Shown here: one piece after another, positions 29,216 to 37,189 of the stretch
Numbering within the stretch: position 1 is the first letter of the stretch
Layout of the letters: the number at the start of each line of letters is the position of its first letter
Assembly (NCBI RefSeq): GCF_900100305.1
Contig: NZ_FNEY01000011.1
Coordinates: 75,902-139,901, forward strand
Source of the DNA: Paracidovorax citrulli
GTDB taxonomy: Bacteria > Pseudomonadota > Gammaproteobacteria > Burkholderiales > Burkholderiaceae_C
DNA length: 64,000 bases
Direction of reading: 5' to 3'
Position numbers and translations under genes: made by a program
The notes under the pieces: model-generated
Databases searched by the model: none
Told to the model about the DNA's origin: nothing
What the model saw: the letters and a program-made list of their open reading frames with translations, nothing else

Positions 29216-30154
29216 TCACGCAGCCCGGGCGCGCTCCTGCGCGGGCGTCCTGCCGCACCACTGCCGGCAGGCGCGCGCGAAGTGCGACGGGTCCAGGAAG
29301 CCCGCGCGCCGTCCGATCTCGGCCACCGTCACATGCCGGTGCGAGGGTGCGTGCAGCATGCGCTGCGCCACGGCCATGCGCTCGCGCATGAGCAGCACCG
29401 CGAAGGTGGTGCCACCCGACGACAGCACGCGGTGCAGCGTGCGCAGCGACACGCCGACATCATCGGCCACGTGGGCGGCGGTGAGCCCGGGCTCGCAGAA
29501 GCGCTCGCGCACGCACTGTTCGATGCGCGGCAGCAGGCCGGTGCGCGGCGGCGCCTCGGGCACGGGGCCGCAGGCCAGGGACAGCAGGCCGCCCAGGTGC
29601 TCGGCCTGCAGCGCGGCCAGCCGTTCCGGCCGCTCGGCGCACAGCTGGCCCACGTAGGCGCTCAGCACCCTCCCCCAGCCCGTGGCGCCGTCCACGCGGC
29701 GGCCCAGCCAGCGGTCGGCGGCGGGCAGCCAGGTGTCCAGCCAGCCGATCGGGATCTGGATGGAGACGGTGTCCACCACGTCCGGAAAGTCCAGCAGGTA
29801 GCGGCGGCGCGAATCGACCAGGGCCAGGTCGCCGGGCAGCAGGCGCGCGGCACCGGCACCGTCCTGCGCGACGTGGCAGGGGGCGGAGTCCTTGCAGAGC
29901 AGGTAGTAGAAGTTGTCGCCGTCCCCGCGGCGGATGGCCTGCTGCGTGCGGCGCACGCGCTGCCCGCTGCCGCTCACGCGGTTGACGCGCAGGCCGCCGC
30001 AGGGCACGGACGTGAGCGTGGCCGAGAACGCGTGGCGCTGGCCCGGCTCGACCTCCATGTCGAGGAAGCAGTCGCAGACGGCGCCGACCCAGTAGTCGGC
30101 CCGCTGCGCGGGGGGAACGGCGTCGGTGGTCCAGGTGCGAAGGCCGTCGTGCAT
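29216..30154 (-). CDS. AraC-family transcriptional regulator
   Basis: This 312-residue protein starts at MHDGLRTWTTD. An N-terminal AraC-binding-like domain (residues 1-190) has LLPGDLALVDSRRRYLLDFPD. The C-terminal double HTH is visible as LTAAHVADDVGVSLRTLHRVL and VTVAEIGRRAGFLDPSHFARACRQWCG. It resembles regulators of aromatic catabolism such as those in the FeaR/NphR group. It lies 11 bases after the aromatic acid transporter gene, so it may be co-transcribed with the gentisate operon and adjust it. Confidence 0.85.
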   Translation of the reverse strand: MHDGLRTWTTDAVPPAQRADYWVGAVCDCFLDMEVEPGQRHAFSATLTSVPCGGLRVNRVSGSGQRVRRTQQAIRRGDGDNFYYLLCKDSAPCHVAQDGAGAARLLPGDLALVDSRRRYLLDFPDVVDTVSIQIPIGWLDTWLPAADRWLGRRVDGATGWGRVLSAYVGQLCAERPERLAALQAEHLGGLLSLACGPVPEAPPRTGLLPRIEQCVRERFCEPGLTAAHVADDVGVSLRTLHRVLSSGGTTFAVLLMRERMAVAQRMLHAPSHRHVTVAEIGRRAGFLDPSHFARACRQWCGRTPAQERARAA

Positions 30155-30165
30155 GGCATGCCTTC

Positions 30166-31491
30166 TCAGGCGCCGCGCCGCGCCTGCCCGAGCAGCACCA
30201 CCGCCACGGCTGCGAGCACCGCCGGCACGGCGGCCACCAGGATGATGGACGACGGCGTCCAGGCCGCGGCCAATAGCGAGCCGCCCGCCAGCGGGCCCAC
30301 GATGGCGCCGATGCGCCCCACGCCCAGCGCCCAGCCCACGCCGGTGGCGCGGATATGGGTGGGGTAGATGGCGGCGGCCAGTGCGTTGCAGCCGATCTGC
30401 GCGCCCACCACGCCGAAGCCCGAGAGCGCGGCGCCGGCCAGCAGGCCCGTGAGGTTCTGCCCGCTGAAAGCGATCAGCGCGATGAAACCGGCCGATGCGG
30501 CGTAGGCCGCGCCCAGCACGGTGTAGGCGCTGAAGCGGTCGATGAGCCGGCCCAGCACGAGCGCGCCCACCACGCCGCCCAGGTTGAGCATGGCGGTGGA
30601 GAGGATGGCTTTTTCCAGCGGCAGGCCGGCGCTCTTGAGCAGCGTGGGCAGCCAGTTCACCAGGAAATACATGACCAGCAGGTTCAGGAAGAACGCGAGC
30701 CAGAGCAGCACGGTGGTGTGCAGGCGGCCGTGGCGGAACAGCTCGAACACCGAAAAGCCGCCCTGCACGCCCGCGGCCTCGCCGCGCAGCCCGGCCATCA
30801 CCGTGGCGGGGTCTTCGCCCGGGTAGGCACTGCGCGCGATGGGCTCGTAGCGTGCGGGCGCGGCGCCGCTGGCGGCCAGGTAGCGCAGCGATTCGGGCAG
30901 CAGCAGGGCCAGCACGGGCAACAGCAGCAGGGGCAGCACGCCGCCCAGCACGAAGACCGAGTGCCAGTCGAAATGCGCGATGAGCCAGCTGGAAATGAGC
31001 CCGCCCAGCGTGGAGCCCAGCGGGAATCCGCAGAACATCACCGTGACCAGCGTGGCGCGCAGGCGCTGCGGCGCGTATTCGCTGGTGAGCGCGATGATGT
31101 TGGGCATGGCCGCGCCCAGGCCCACGCCGGTGATGAAACGGTACGCCAGCAGCTCGTTCATGCTGGTGGCCCAGGCCGTGAGCAGCGCGAACAGGCCGAA
31201 GATGCAGGTGGACAGCAGGATCACCTTCTTGCGGCCCCAGCGGTCGGCCGCCGGGCTGAGCAGGAAGGCGCCGGCCATCAGGCCGAACAGGCCCGCCGCG
31301 AAGATGGGGCCGAACTCGGAGGCCTTGAGGCCCCAGTCTTCCGCGATGCGCGGCGCCACGTAGGCGATGGACTGGGTATCGAAGCCGTCGAGCATGGCGA
31401 CGATGGCGCACAGCAGCGTCACGCGCAATTGCAGCGGCCCGAAGGCGGCGCGGTCTGCCGCCGGGATGCCGGCGGCCATGGATGGGGTCAT
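30166..31491 (-). CDS. Aromatic acid:H+ symporter (AAHS-type MFS)
   Basis: This 441-residue, 12-helix MFS protein has the AAHS hallmark MLDGFDTQSIAYVAP at helix 1, in which the Asp residues are essential for transport in PcaK/BenK relatives. The cytoplasmic loop SPAADRWGRKKV after helix 2 matches motif A. It would import an aromatic acid such as gentisate, salicylate or benzoate. It follows nagL by 105 bases on the same strand, so gentisate-pathway substrate uptake is likely. A second Met four codons in is an alternative start. Confidence 0.88.
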   Translation of the reverse strand: MTPSMAAGIPAADRAAFGPLQLRVTLLCAIVAMLDGFDTQSIAYVAPRIAEDWGLKASEFGPIFAAGLFGLMAGAFLLSPAADRWGRKKVILLSTCIFGLFALLTAWATSMNELLAYRFITGVGLGAAMPNIIALTSEYAPQRLRATLVTVMFCGFPLGSTLGGLISSWLIAHFDWHSVFVLGGVLPLLLLPVLALLLPESLRYLAASGAAPARYEPIARSAYPGEDPATVMAGLRGEAAGVQGGFSVFELFRHGRLHTTVLLWLAFFLNLLVMYFLVNWLPTLLKSAGLPLEKAILSTAMLNLGGVVGALVLGRLIDRFSAYTVLGAAYAASAGFIALIAFSGQNLTGLLAGAALSGFGVVGAQIGCNALAAAIYPTHIRATGVGWALGVGRIGAIVGPLAGGSLLAAAWTPSSIILVAAVPAVLAAVAVVLLGQARRGA

Positions 31492-31596
31492 TTTGTCTCG
31501 CTCCGTTCTTATGGATGGAAGGCCCGGCCCGCCAGTGCCGGGTGGTGTGCCCCACCCTGGCCCGCGGATCTCTGGCCCGTGGGACTGCCGGTCAAC

Positions 31597-32238
31597 TCAT
31601 GGCTGGTAATCCGGCTGCGCCTGCGGCCGCGCGGCGCTGAAGGCCGGATGCTGCGCGGCATGCCGGTGCACGGCCATCACGCGCGCATGGGGCGCGAGGT
31701 CGCAGCCCGCGCGCAGCGCATTCGCCACCTGGGGCACCAGGCACACGTCGGCCAGGGTGGGCTGGTCGCCGAAGCACCAGGGGCCTTCGCCGCCATGCCG
31801 CACCAGCAGCCGCTCCACGGCAGCGAAACCCTCGGCCGCCCAGTGGGCGTACCACGCGTCCTTCTGCGCCGCGCTCAAGGCCAGCGGGCCCTGCAGGTAT
31901 TTCAGGATGCGCAGGTTGTTCACCGGGTGCATGTCGCAGGCGATCACATTCGCCAGCTCCAGCACGCGGGCGCGCTGGCGGGGTTCGAGCGGGATCAGCC
32001 GGGGCTCGGGATGGCGCTGGTCCAGGTAGTCGAGGATGGCCATCGATTGGCCCAGCGTGAAATCGCCGTCCACCAGCGTGGGCACCACGCGCGCGGCGTT
32101 CAGTTCGGCATAGTCCGCCGCGCGGTGCTCGCCGGTGCGGATGTTCACGCCGTGGTAGTCGGCCGGCAGCCCCTTGAGCGCCAGCGCGATGCGCACCCGG
32201 TACGAGGTGGAGCTGTTGAAAAAGCTGTAGAGCTGCAT
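31597..32238 (-). CDS. nagL: Maleylpyruvate isomerase (zeta-class GST)
   Basis: This 213-residue zeta-class glutathione transferase has the N-terminal signature SSTSYRVRIALALKGL, whose Ser and Cys-free loop bind glutathione in the maleylacetoacetate/maleylpyruvate isomerase family. VVPTLVDGDFTLGQSMAILDYLD forms the rest of the glutathione site. In this context it isomerises maleylpyruvate to fumarylpyruvate. It starts 15 bases after the hydrolase stop and belongs to the gentisate operon. The alternative role in tyrosine degradation is less likely because gentisate dioxygenase is upstream. Confidence 0.88.
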   Translation of the reverse strand: MQLYSFFNSSTSYRVRIALALKGLPADYHGVNIRTGEHRAADYAELNAARVVPTLVDGDFTLGQSMAILDYLDQRHPEPRLIPLEPRQRARVLELANVIACDMHPVNNLRILKYLQGPLALSAAQKDAWYAHWAAEGFAAVERLLVRHGGEGPWCFGDQPTLADVCLVPQVANALRAGCDLAPHARVMAVHRHAAQHPAFSAARPQAQPDYQP

Positions 32239-32253
32239 GGCGTCGCCGTCGCC

Positions 32254-32952
32254 TCAGACCACGTCCACCGCCAGCTCGCCCAGGCGCTCCACGCCCACCA
32301 CCATGCGGTCGCCGCGCACCACCGGGCCCACGCCTTCGGGCGTGCCGGTGTAGATCAGGTCGCCGGGCTCCAGGCGGAAATACGTGGAGAGGTCCGCGAT
32401 GGTCTCGGCCACCGACCAGATCAGGTGCGACACGTCGCTGCGCTGTCGGTCCGCGCCGTTCACGGTGAGCCAGAGGCCGGCCTGCTCGAAGTGGCCCACG
32501 TCGCTCGCGCGGTGGATCGGGCCGATCGGCGCGGAGGCATCGAAGGCCTTGCCGATCTCCCACGGGCGGCCCATCTGGCGCATCTCCATCTGCCGGTCGC
32601 GGCGGGTCATGTCCAGGCCCACGGCGTAGCCCCAGGCATGCTCCAGCGCGTTCTCGCGGGCGATGTCGCTGCCCGCCTTGCCGATGGCGACCACCAGCTC
32701 CGCCTCGTAATGGAAGTTGTCGGTGCGCACCGGATACGGCAGCCGCAGCGTCTCGCCATAGGCCACGGGAAGCACCGCATCGGCCGGCTTGCAGAAGAAG
32801 AACGGCGGCTCGCGGTCCGGATCGAACCCCATCTCCCGCGCATGGGCCGCGTAGTTGCGCCCCACGCAATAGACGCGCCGCACGGCGAAGGCATCCGATG
32901 TGCCCACGACAGGCACGGCCACGGTAGGAGGAACAGGAAACACGAAAGCCAT
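32254..32952 (-). CDS. nagK: Fumarylpyruvate hydrolase (FAH family)
   Basis: This 232-residue fumarylacetoacetate-hydrolase-family enzyme shows VYCVGRNYAAHAREMG near the N-terminus, metal-binding glutamates in DNFHYEAELVVAIGK, and LIYTGTPEGVGPV near the C-terminus. It splits fumarylpyruvate into fumarate and pyruvate, the last step of the gentisate route. It lies between the gentisate dioxygenase and maleylpyruvate isomerase genes on the same strand, which sets the substrate. Confidence 0.88.
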   Translation of the reverse strand: MAFVFPVPPTVAVPVVGTSDAFAVRRVYCVGRNYAAHAREMGFDPDREPPFFFCKPADAVLPVAYGETLRLPYPVRTDNFHYEAELVVAIGKAGSDIARENALEHAWGYAVGLDMTRRDRQMEMRQMGRPWEIGKAFDASAPIGPIHRASDVGHFEQAGLWLTVNGADRQRSDVSHLIWSVAETIADLSTYFRLEPGDLIYTGTPEGVGPVVRGDRMVVGVERLGELAVDVV

Positions 32953-33011
32953 GGTGTTTTTTCTTTCGGGGAAATGGATCGTTCAAAGAGGAAGGCGGGT
33001 CACGCTCGTGA

Positions 33012-33109
33012 GCGGTCCACAGAGCCCTGCTGGCAAGGCGCCGCATCGCAGACAGTGGCAGCGCCACGGCAAGATGCGGCAACGCCGCCAGAGAGGCTCT
33101 GTGGACCGC
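33012..33109. repeat. 98-base nested inverted repeat between nagI and nagK
   Basis: Outer arms GCGGTCCACAGAGCC (33012-33026) and GGCTCTGTGGACCGC (33095-33109) match perfectly over 15 bases. Nested inside are GCCGCATC/GATGCGGC (33040-33047 and 33073-33080) and a tip hairpin GTGGC-AGC-GCCAC (33055-33067). All arms share one centre near 33060, so the DNA could form a long cruciform or the mRNA one long folded stem. It may set the nagI:nagK expression ratio or be a small palindromic mobile element. Confidence 0.85.
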
Positions 33110-33115
33110 GCCCCG

Positions 33116-34228
33116 TCACATGCGGTGTTCGCGGTGGAGGTTGAGTGCTACTTGCACCGGCCGGTCGGAATAGCTGAACAGCACCGCGTCCTGCGTGGCG
33201 GCCAGCTGCACCGGCGCCCACGACGGCGCGACGAAGGTGTCGCGCGGGCCGAACTGGAAGGTGCTGCCGCCGATGCGCGCCGTGCCCTGGCCTTCGACCA
33301 CGCTGAACACGGTGGCGTCGGTGCCGCGGTAGGTGCGGCCCTGGAAGCCCGCGGGCAGCAACTGCAGGAAGGTGGCCATGGTGGGCATGGGCCAGCCGCC
33401 GGTGGCGGGGTTCACGTAGCGCAGCTTCACGCCGTCCCACGCATCGAGTTCGCCCTGGCGGAACAGCCGGTCCAGCGCCTCGCGGCTGCGGTCGTAGGGG
33501 TAGCTGAAGATCGGCGAGGTCGGGCCGGCCGCGCGGTGGCGCACGGGTGCCATGTTGTGGCCGAAGGCGGCGAAGCTGTGGCCTTCGGCGCGGCTCACCG
33601 GCTGCACGGCCTCGGGGTAGTTCTCGGCGAAGCCGGCGTCCAGGTGGCCGATCAGGGGAATGTCCAGGCCGTCGAGCCACACCACGGGCTCGCCACCCTC
33701 GTCCACCGCGGGGTTGCCGTGGTCGTGCCAGGTCCACGACGGGGTGATGATGAAATCGCCCGGGTGCATGGTGGTGCGCTCGCCGTTGACGGCCGTGTAG
33801 GCGCCCTTGCCTTCCACGATGAAGCGCAGCGCCGACTGCGTGTGGCGGTGGCTGGGCGCCACCTCGCCCGGCAGGATCAGCTGCAGCCCCGCGTACAGCG
33901 TGGACGTGATGCTGGAGCGGCCCGGCAGGCCCGGGTTCTCCAGGATGAGCACGCGGCGCACGGCCTCTTCGGCGCTGATGACCTCGCCGGCCTGCATGAC
34001 CAGCGGGCGCACGTCGTCGTATTTCCAGAAGGCGGGCACGGCCTGCGGACGCGGCTCGCGCGGCACGAGGCTGTGCAGCGATTCCCACAGGGGGGCCATG
34101 TCGTGGCCGGCGATGCGGTCGTAGTAGGCCTGGCGTTCCGGTGACGGCGTCCGGTGCGGCGGAGCCGATGCCGGAGCAGCGGCCGGGGTGGCGCCCTGTG
34201 CTGCGGGCCGGGCGAGGGTGGTGTCCAT
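33116..34228 (-). CDS. nagI: Gentisate 1,2-dioxygenase
   Basis: This 370-residue bicupin iron(II) dioxygenase opens gentisate to maleylpyruvate. The N-terminal cupin holds the iron ligands in [18 protein letters not shown] and a third His in [12 protein letters not shown]. The C-terminal cupin is degenerate ([20 protein letters not shown]). It is the first gene of the minus-strand gentisate operon, divergent from a LysR-type gene. The N-terminus carries an Ala/Pro-rich extension of about 30 residues before the conserved part, so the true start could be slightly downstream. Confidence 0.92.
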   Translation of the reverse strand: MDTTLARPAAQGATPAAAPASAPPHRTPSPERQAYYDRIAGHDMAPLWESLHSLVPREPRPQAVPAFWKYDDVRPLVMQAGEVISAEEAVRRVLILENPGLPGRSSITSTLYAGLQLILPGEVAPSHRHTQSALRFIVEGKGAYTAVNGERTTMHPGDFIITPSWTWHDHGNPAVDEGGEPVVWLDGLDIPLIGHLDAGFAENYPEAVQPVSRAEGHSFAAFGHNMAPVRHRAAGPTSPIFSYPYDRSREALDRLFRQGELDAWDGVKLRYVNPATGGWPMPTMATFLQLLPAGFQGRTYRGTDATVFSVVEGQGTARIGGSTFQFGPRDTFVAPSWAPVQLAATQDAVLFSYSDRPVQVALNLHREHRM

Positions 34229-34383
34229 GGTTGTCTCCTTGGCAGCGGCCCGGCGTCGTGCCCTCGGGGGGAAGGCTCGGCCGTGCCATGGAGTCCATTA
34301 TTCGAGGCGAGCGATAGTCCGTAAAATCATTTATTGGTCTTATTCATAATTTTTTGGATATACCTTCTTCCAGGACCGCCGCC

Positions 34384-35307
34384 ATGGATTGGACCCACCG
34401 CCTGCGGCTGCGCCAGCTGCAGATGCTCCTCAGCCTCGCGCAGACCGGCAACATGAGCCAGTCGGCGCAGCAGCTGCACACCGCGCAGCCCGCGCTCTCC
34501 AAATGGCTCAGGGAACTGGAGGACGATCTGGGGATGGTGCTGTTCGAGCGCCATGCACGCGGCCTGCGGCCCACGCCCCAGGGCGAGGCGCTGATCGCCC
34601 ATGCCCGGCGCATCGAGGCCCACCTGGACAGCGCCCGCGACGACATGCAGGCCCTGCGCGACGGCGGCAGCGGCCTGGTCGTCGTGGGCACCTCGGGCGC
34701 ATCCGCCTCCGACGTGGTGCCCATGGCCGTGCTGCGCCTGCTGGAATGGCTGCCGCGCGCCCAGGTCCGGCTCGCCGAGAGCACCATGAACGTGCTCATG
34801 CAACAGCTGGCCATGGGCGAGCTGGACGTGGTGGTGGGCCGCTCCGCCCCCGAACTGCACGACACCCACATCCACGCCGAGACGCTCTACATGGAGCCCA
34901 TCCACCTGGTGGCGCGCCCCCAGCACCCGCTGCTGCAGCGCACGGAAGGCCCGATCGACTGGCCCGACCTGATGGCCTGGCGCTGGCTGGTCTGGCCGCG
35001 CGGCACGCCCATCCGCAACGCGCTGGAAAACGCCCTCGTCGCCGCCGGCCACGCGCTGCCGCCGGGCAGCGTGGAATCCAACTCCGTCACGCTCAACCTC
35101 ACCCTGCTGGGACACAGCGACATGATCGGCCTGGCCTCGCACCGGGCAGCGCTGCGCTTCTCGCACATGGGTGCGCTGCGCGTGCTGCCGGTGCGGCTGT
35201 CGGGTTTCGGATCGGTGTCGATGTACTGGCGCGAGAACACCACCGACCGCACGGCCGTGGCCACCATGCTGCGCGCCCTGCGCGAGGTCTCCGGGCCGGT
35301 GTCCTGA
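34384..35307 (+). CDS. LysR-type regulator (GbpR-like), divergent from nagI
   Basis: This 307-residue LTTR begins with the HTH (residues 5-65, LRLRQLQMLLSLAQTGNMSQSAQQLHT in outline) and has a full effector domain (VVVGTSGASASDVVPMAVLRLL; HPLLQRTEGPIDWPDL). The divergent arrangement with gentisate dioxygenase and the AT-rich 155-base gap (34229-34383) suggest it controls the gentisate operon. An in-frame TTG 30 bases upstream is less likely than the ATG chosen. TTATTCATAA in the gap resembles the half-site at the salicylate operon promoter. Confidence 0.85.
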   Translation: MDWTHRLRLRQLQMLLSLAQTGNMSQSAQQLHTAQPALSKWLRELEDDLGMVLFERHARGLRPTPQGEALIAHARRIEAHLDSARDDMQALRDGGSGLVVVGTSGASASDVVPMAVLRLLEWLPRAQVRLAESTMNVLMQQLAMGELDVVVGRSAPELHDTHIHAETLYMEPIHLVARPQHPLLQRTEGPIDWPDLMAWRWLVWPRGTPIRNALENALVAAGHALPPGSVESNSVTLNLTLLGHSDMIGLASHRAALRFSHMGALRVLPVRLSGFGSVSMYWRENTTDRTAVATMLRALREVSGPVS

Positions 35308-35388
35308 AAGCGCGTGCAGGCCCGGGCGAGTGCGGGCACCATGGAGGCTTCGGCGCACGCCGCCGCATCCCTGTGGAGGAGACACACC

Positions 35389-37056
35389 ATGGCCCAGGCC
35401 ACCCACGAGGTTTTCAACCAATACGCCGAGCTGGCCGACTACGACCTGCTCGCCACCGACGCCGCGCTGCAGGAGGCATTGCAGCGCGCGGGCGCCGCCC
35501 ATGCCCTGCCCGCGCTGGGCGACTACGCCCGCCGGCTCGGAAGCGCCGGCACCCATGCCCTGGCCGAGCTGGCCAACCGCCACACACCCATCCTGCACCG
35601 CTTCGACAGCCGGGGCCGGCGCGCCGACCGGGTGGAGTTCCACCCTGCCTGGGACGCGCTCATGGCGCTCTACCGCGGCGAGGGGCTGGTCTCCATGCCT
35701 TTCGACAGCGACCGGCCCGGCCGCTGGTCCGCCTGGGCCGCCGGCTTCTACCTGCACGGGCAGGTGGAGCAGGGCACGCTCTGCCCGGCCACGATGACGC
35801 AGGCGGCCATCCCATTGCTGCGCAAGGAGCCCGCGCTCTGGGCACGGTTGGGAGACAGGCTCCACAGCCGCACCCATGATCCGCGCGAGGCGCCCGCGCA
35901 TGAAAAAGCCGGCATCTGGCTGGGCATGGGCATGACGGAAAAACAGGGCGGCTCCGACGTGCGCGCCAACACCACCGTGGCCACGCCCCTCGGCGCGGGC
36001 GGGCGCGGCGGCGAATACCGGCTGCGCGGCCACAAGTGGTTCTTCTCCACCCCGCAGAGCGACGCACACCTGGTGGTGGCGCGCACGGGCGAAGGCGGCC
36101 CCTTCGCCTGCTTCTACGTGCCGCGCCGCCTGCAGGACGGCACGCTCAACGGCGTGCACGTGCAGCGCCTGAAAGACAAGGTGGGCAACCGCAGCAACGC
36201 CAGCGCGGAGGTCGAGTTCCACGATGCCTGGGGCGTGCTCATGGGCGAGGAGGGCCGCGGCATTCCCACCATCATCGAGATGGCCACCTATACCCGCCTC
36301 AACTGCGTGGCCGGCAGCGCCGCCATCCTGCGGCAGGCCACAGTGCAGGCCATCGCGTACGCGCGCCGGCGCCACGCCTTCGGCAAGGCCCTGGCCGAGC
36401 AGCCCCTCATGCGCACCGTGCTCGCCGACCTGGCGCTGGAGAGCGAGGCCGCGCTCGCCCTGCTGATGCGGCTGGCCGAGGCTTTCGAGCGCGATGCCGA
36501 CGGCACCGCCACCCCGGCCGACCGTGCCTGGAAGCGCGTGATGACACCGGCCGCCAAGTTCTGGGTCTGCAAGCGCGGCGTGGAGATGGCGGGCGAAGCG
36601 ATGGAAGTGTTCGGCGGCAACGGCTACGTGCAGGAGGGCGTGATGGCCCGCCTCTTCCTCGAGGCGCCCGTCAACTCCATCTGGGAAGGCTCGGGCAACG
36701 TGATGTGCCTGGATGTGCTGCGGGCGCTGGCGCGCGACACCGAGGCCGCCCATGCCCTGCTGGAAGAGTTCGCACCCGCCGCGCAGGGCGAACCGCGCAT
36801 CGGAGCCACGCTGCGCGAGCTGCAGGCACTGCTGGCGCTGCCGCCACAGGAGCTGGAAGGCATGGGCCGCCTCGCCGCCCAGCGCCTGGTGTTGGCCGCC
36901 CAGGCCTGCCTGCTGCGCCGGCACGCCCCCGCGGCCGTGGCCGACGCGTTCATCGCCACCCGTCTCGGCGATGCGGGTGGCGGGCGCGTGGCCGGAGCGA
37001 TCGATGCGCGCGCCATCGCAGTGGACGCGATCCTGCAGCGGGCCTGCCCCGCGTAA
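35389..37056 (+). CDS. AidB-type acyl-CoA dehydrogenase
   Basis: This 555-residue flavoprotein belongs to the AidB/isovaleryl-CoA dehydrogenase-like branch. It shows MGMTEKQGGSDVRAN for FAD binding, EVFGGNGYVQEGVMARLF, and the AidB signature PVNSIWEGSGNVM. AidB of E. coli binds DNA and is linked to the alkylation response; whether this one acts on acyl-CoA is not clear. The start MAQATHEVFNQY follows GGAGGAGA. It is independent of the gentisate operon and convergent with nothing; the next plus-strand gene has its own promoter. Confidence 0.85.
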   Translation: MAQATHEVFNQYAELADYDLLATDAALQEALQRAGAAHALPALGDYARRLGSAGTHALAELANRHTPILHRFDSRGRRADRVEFHPAWDALMALYRGEGLVSMPFDSDRPGRWSAWAAGFYLHGQVEQGTLCPATMTQAAIPLLRKEPALWARLGDRLHSRTHDPREAPAHEKAGIWLGMGMTEKQGGSDVRANTTVATPLGAGGRGGEYRLRGHKWFFSTPQSDAHLVVARTGEGGPFACFYVPRRLQDGTLNGVHVQRLKDKVGNRSNASAEVEFHDAWGVLMGEEGRGIPTIIEMATYTRLNCVAGSAAILRQATVQAIAYARRRHAFGKALAEQPLMRTVLADLALESEAALALLMRLAEAFERDADGTATPADRAWKRVMTPAAKFWVCKRGVEMAGEAMEVFGGNGYVQEGVMARLFLEAPVNSIWEGSGNVMCLDVLRALARDTEAAHALLEEFAPAAQGEPRIGATLRELQALLALPPQELEGMGRLAAQRLVLAAQACLLRRHAPAAVADAFIATRLGDAGGGRVAGAIDARAIAVDAILQRACPA

Positions 37057-37076
37057 GCCCGAGCGGGGACTTCCCC

Positions 37077-37138
37077 TTCGCGCCAGCGCGCGGGACTTCG
37101 CGGCTCAGGTCGCCGAATGGCCGGCACGGTCCCACCAT
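37077..37138 (+). promoter_or_regulatory. PIP box and -10-like motif upstream of the large candidate effector
   Basis: TTCGC at 37077-37081, 15 bases, then TTCG at 37097-37100 match the plant-inducible promoter box TTCGB-N15-TTCG exactly. CACCAT at 37133-37138 fits YANNNT and begins after a 32-base gap, which lies in the 30-32 range known for HrpX/HrpB-type promoters. The gene starts 52 bases after the -10 motif. The match is exact but the motif is short, so chance matches in GC-rich DNA are possible. Confidence 0.7.
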
Positions 37139-37189
37139 GGATGACAAGCCAGCCGTTGGCCGCACCGCCAGGCGTCCACCCAGCGCTCC

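Noticed and set aside
30355..33144. Long open frame (929 codons) on the plus strand across the gentisate operon
   Set aside because: It lies antisense to the transporter, nagL and nagK genes and shows only the Gly/Arg/His-rich pattern of a reversed high-GC gene.
34327..36924. Long open frame (865 codons) antisense to the LysR and AidB genes
   Set aside because: It is a mirror of real genes on the other strand, without family motifs.
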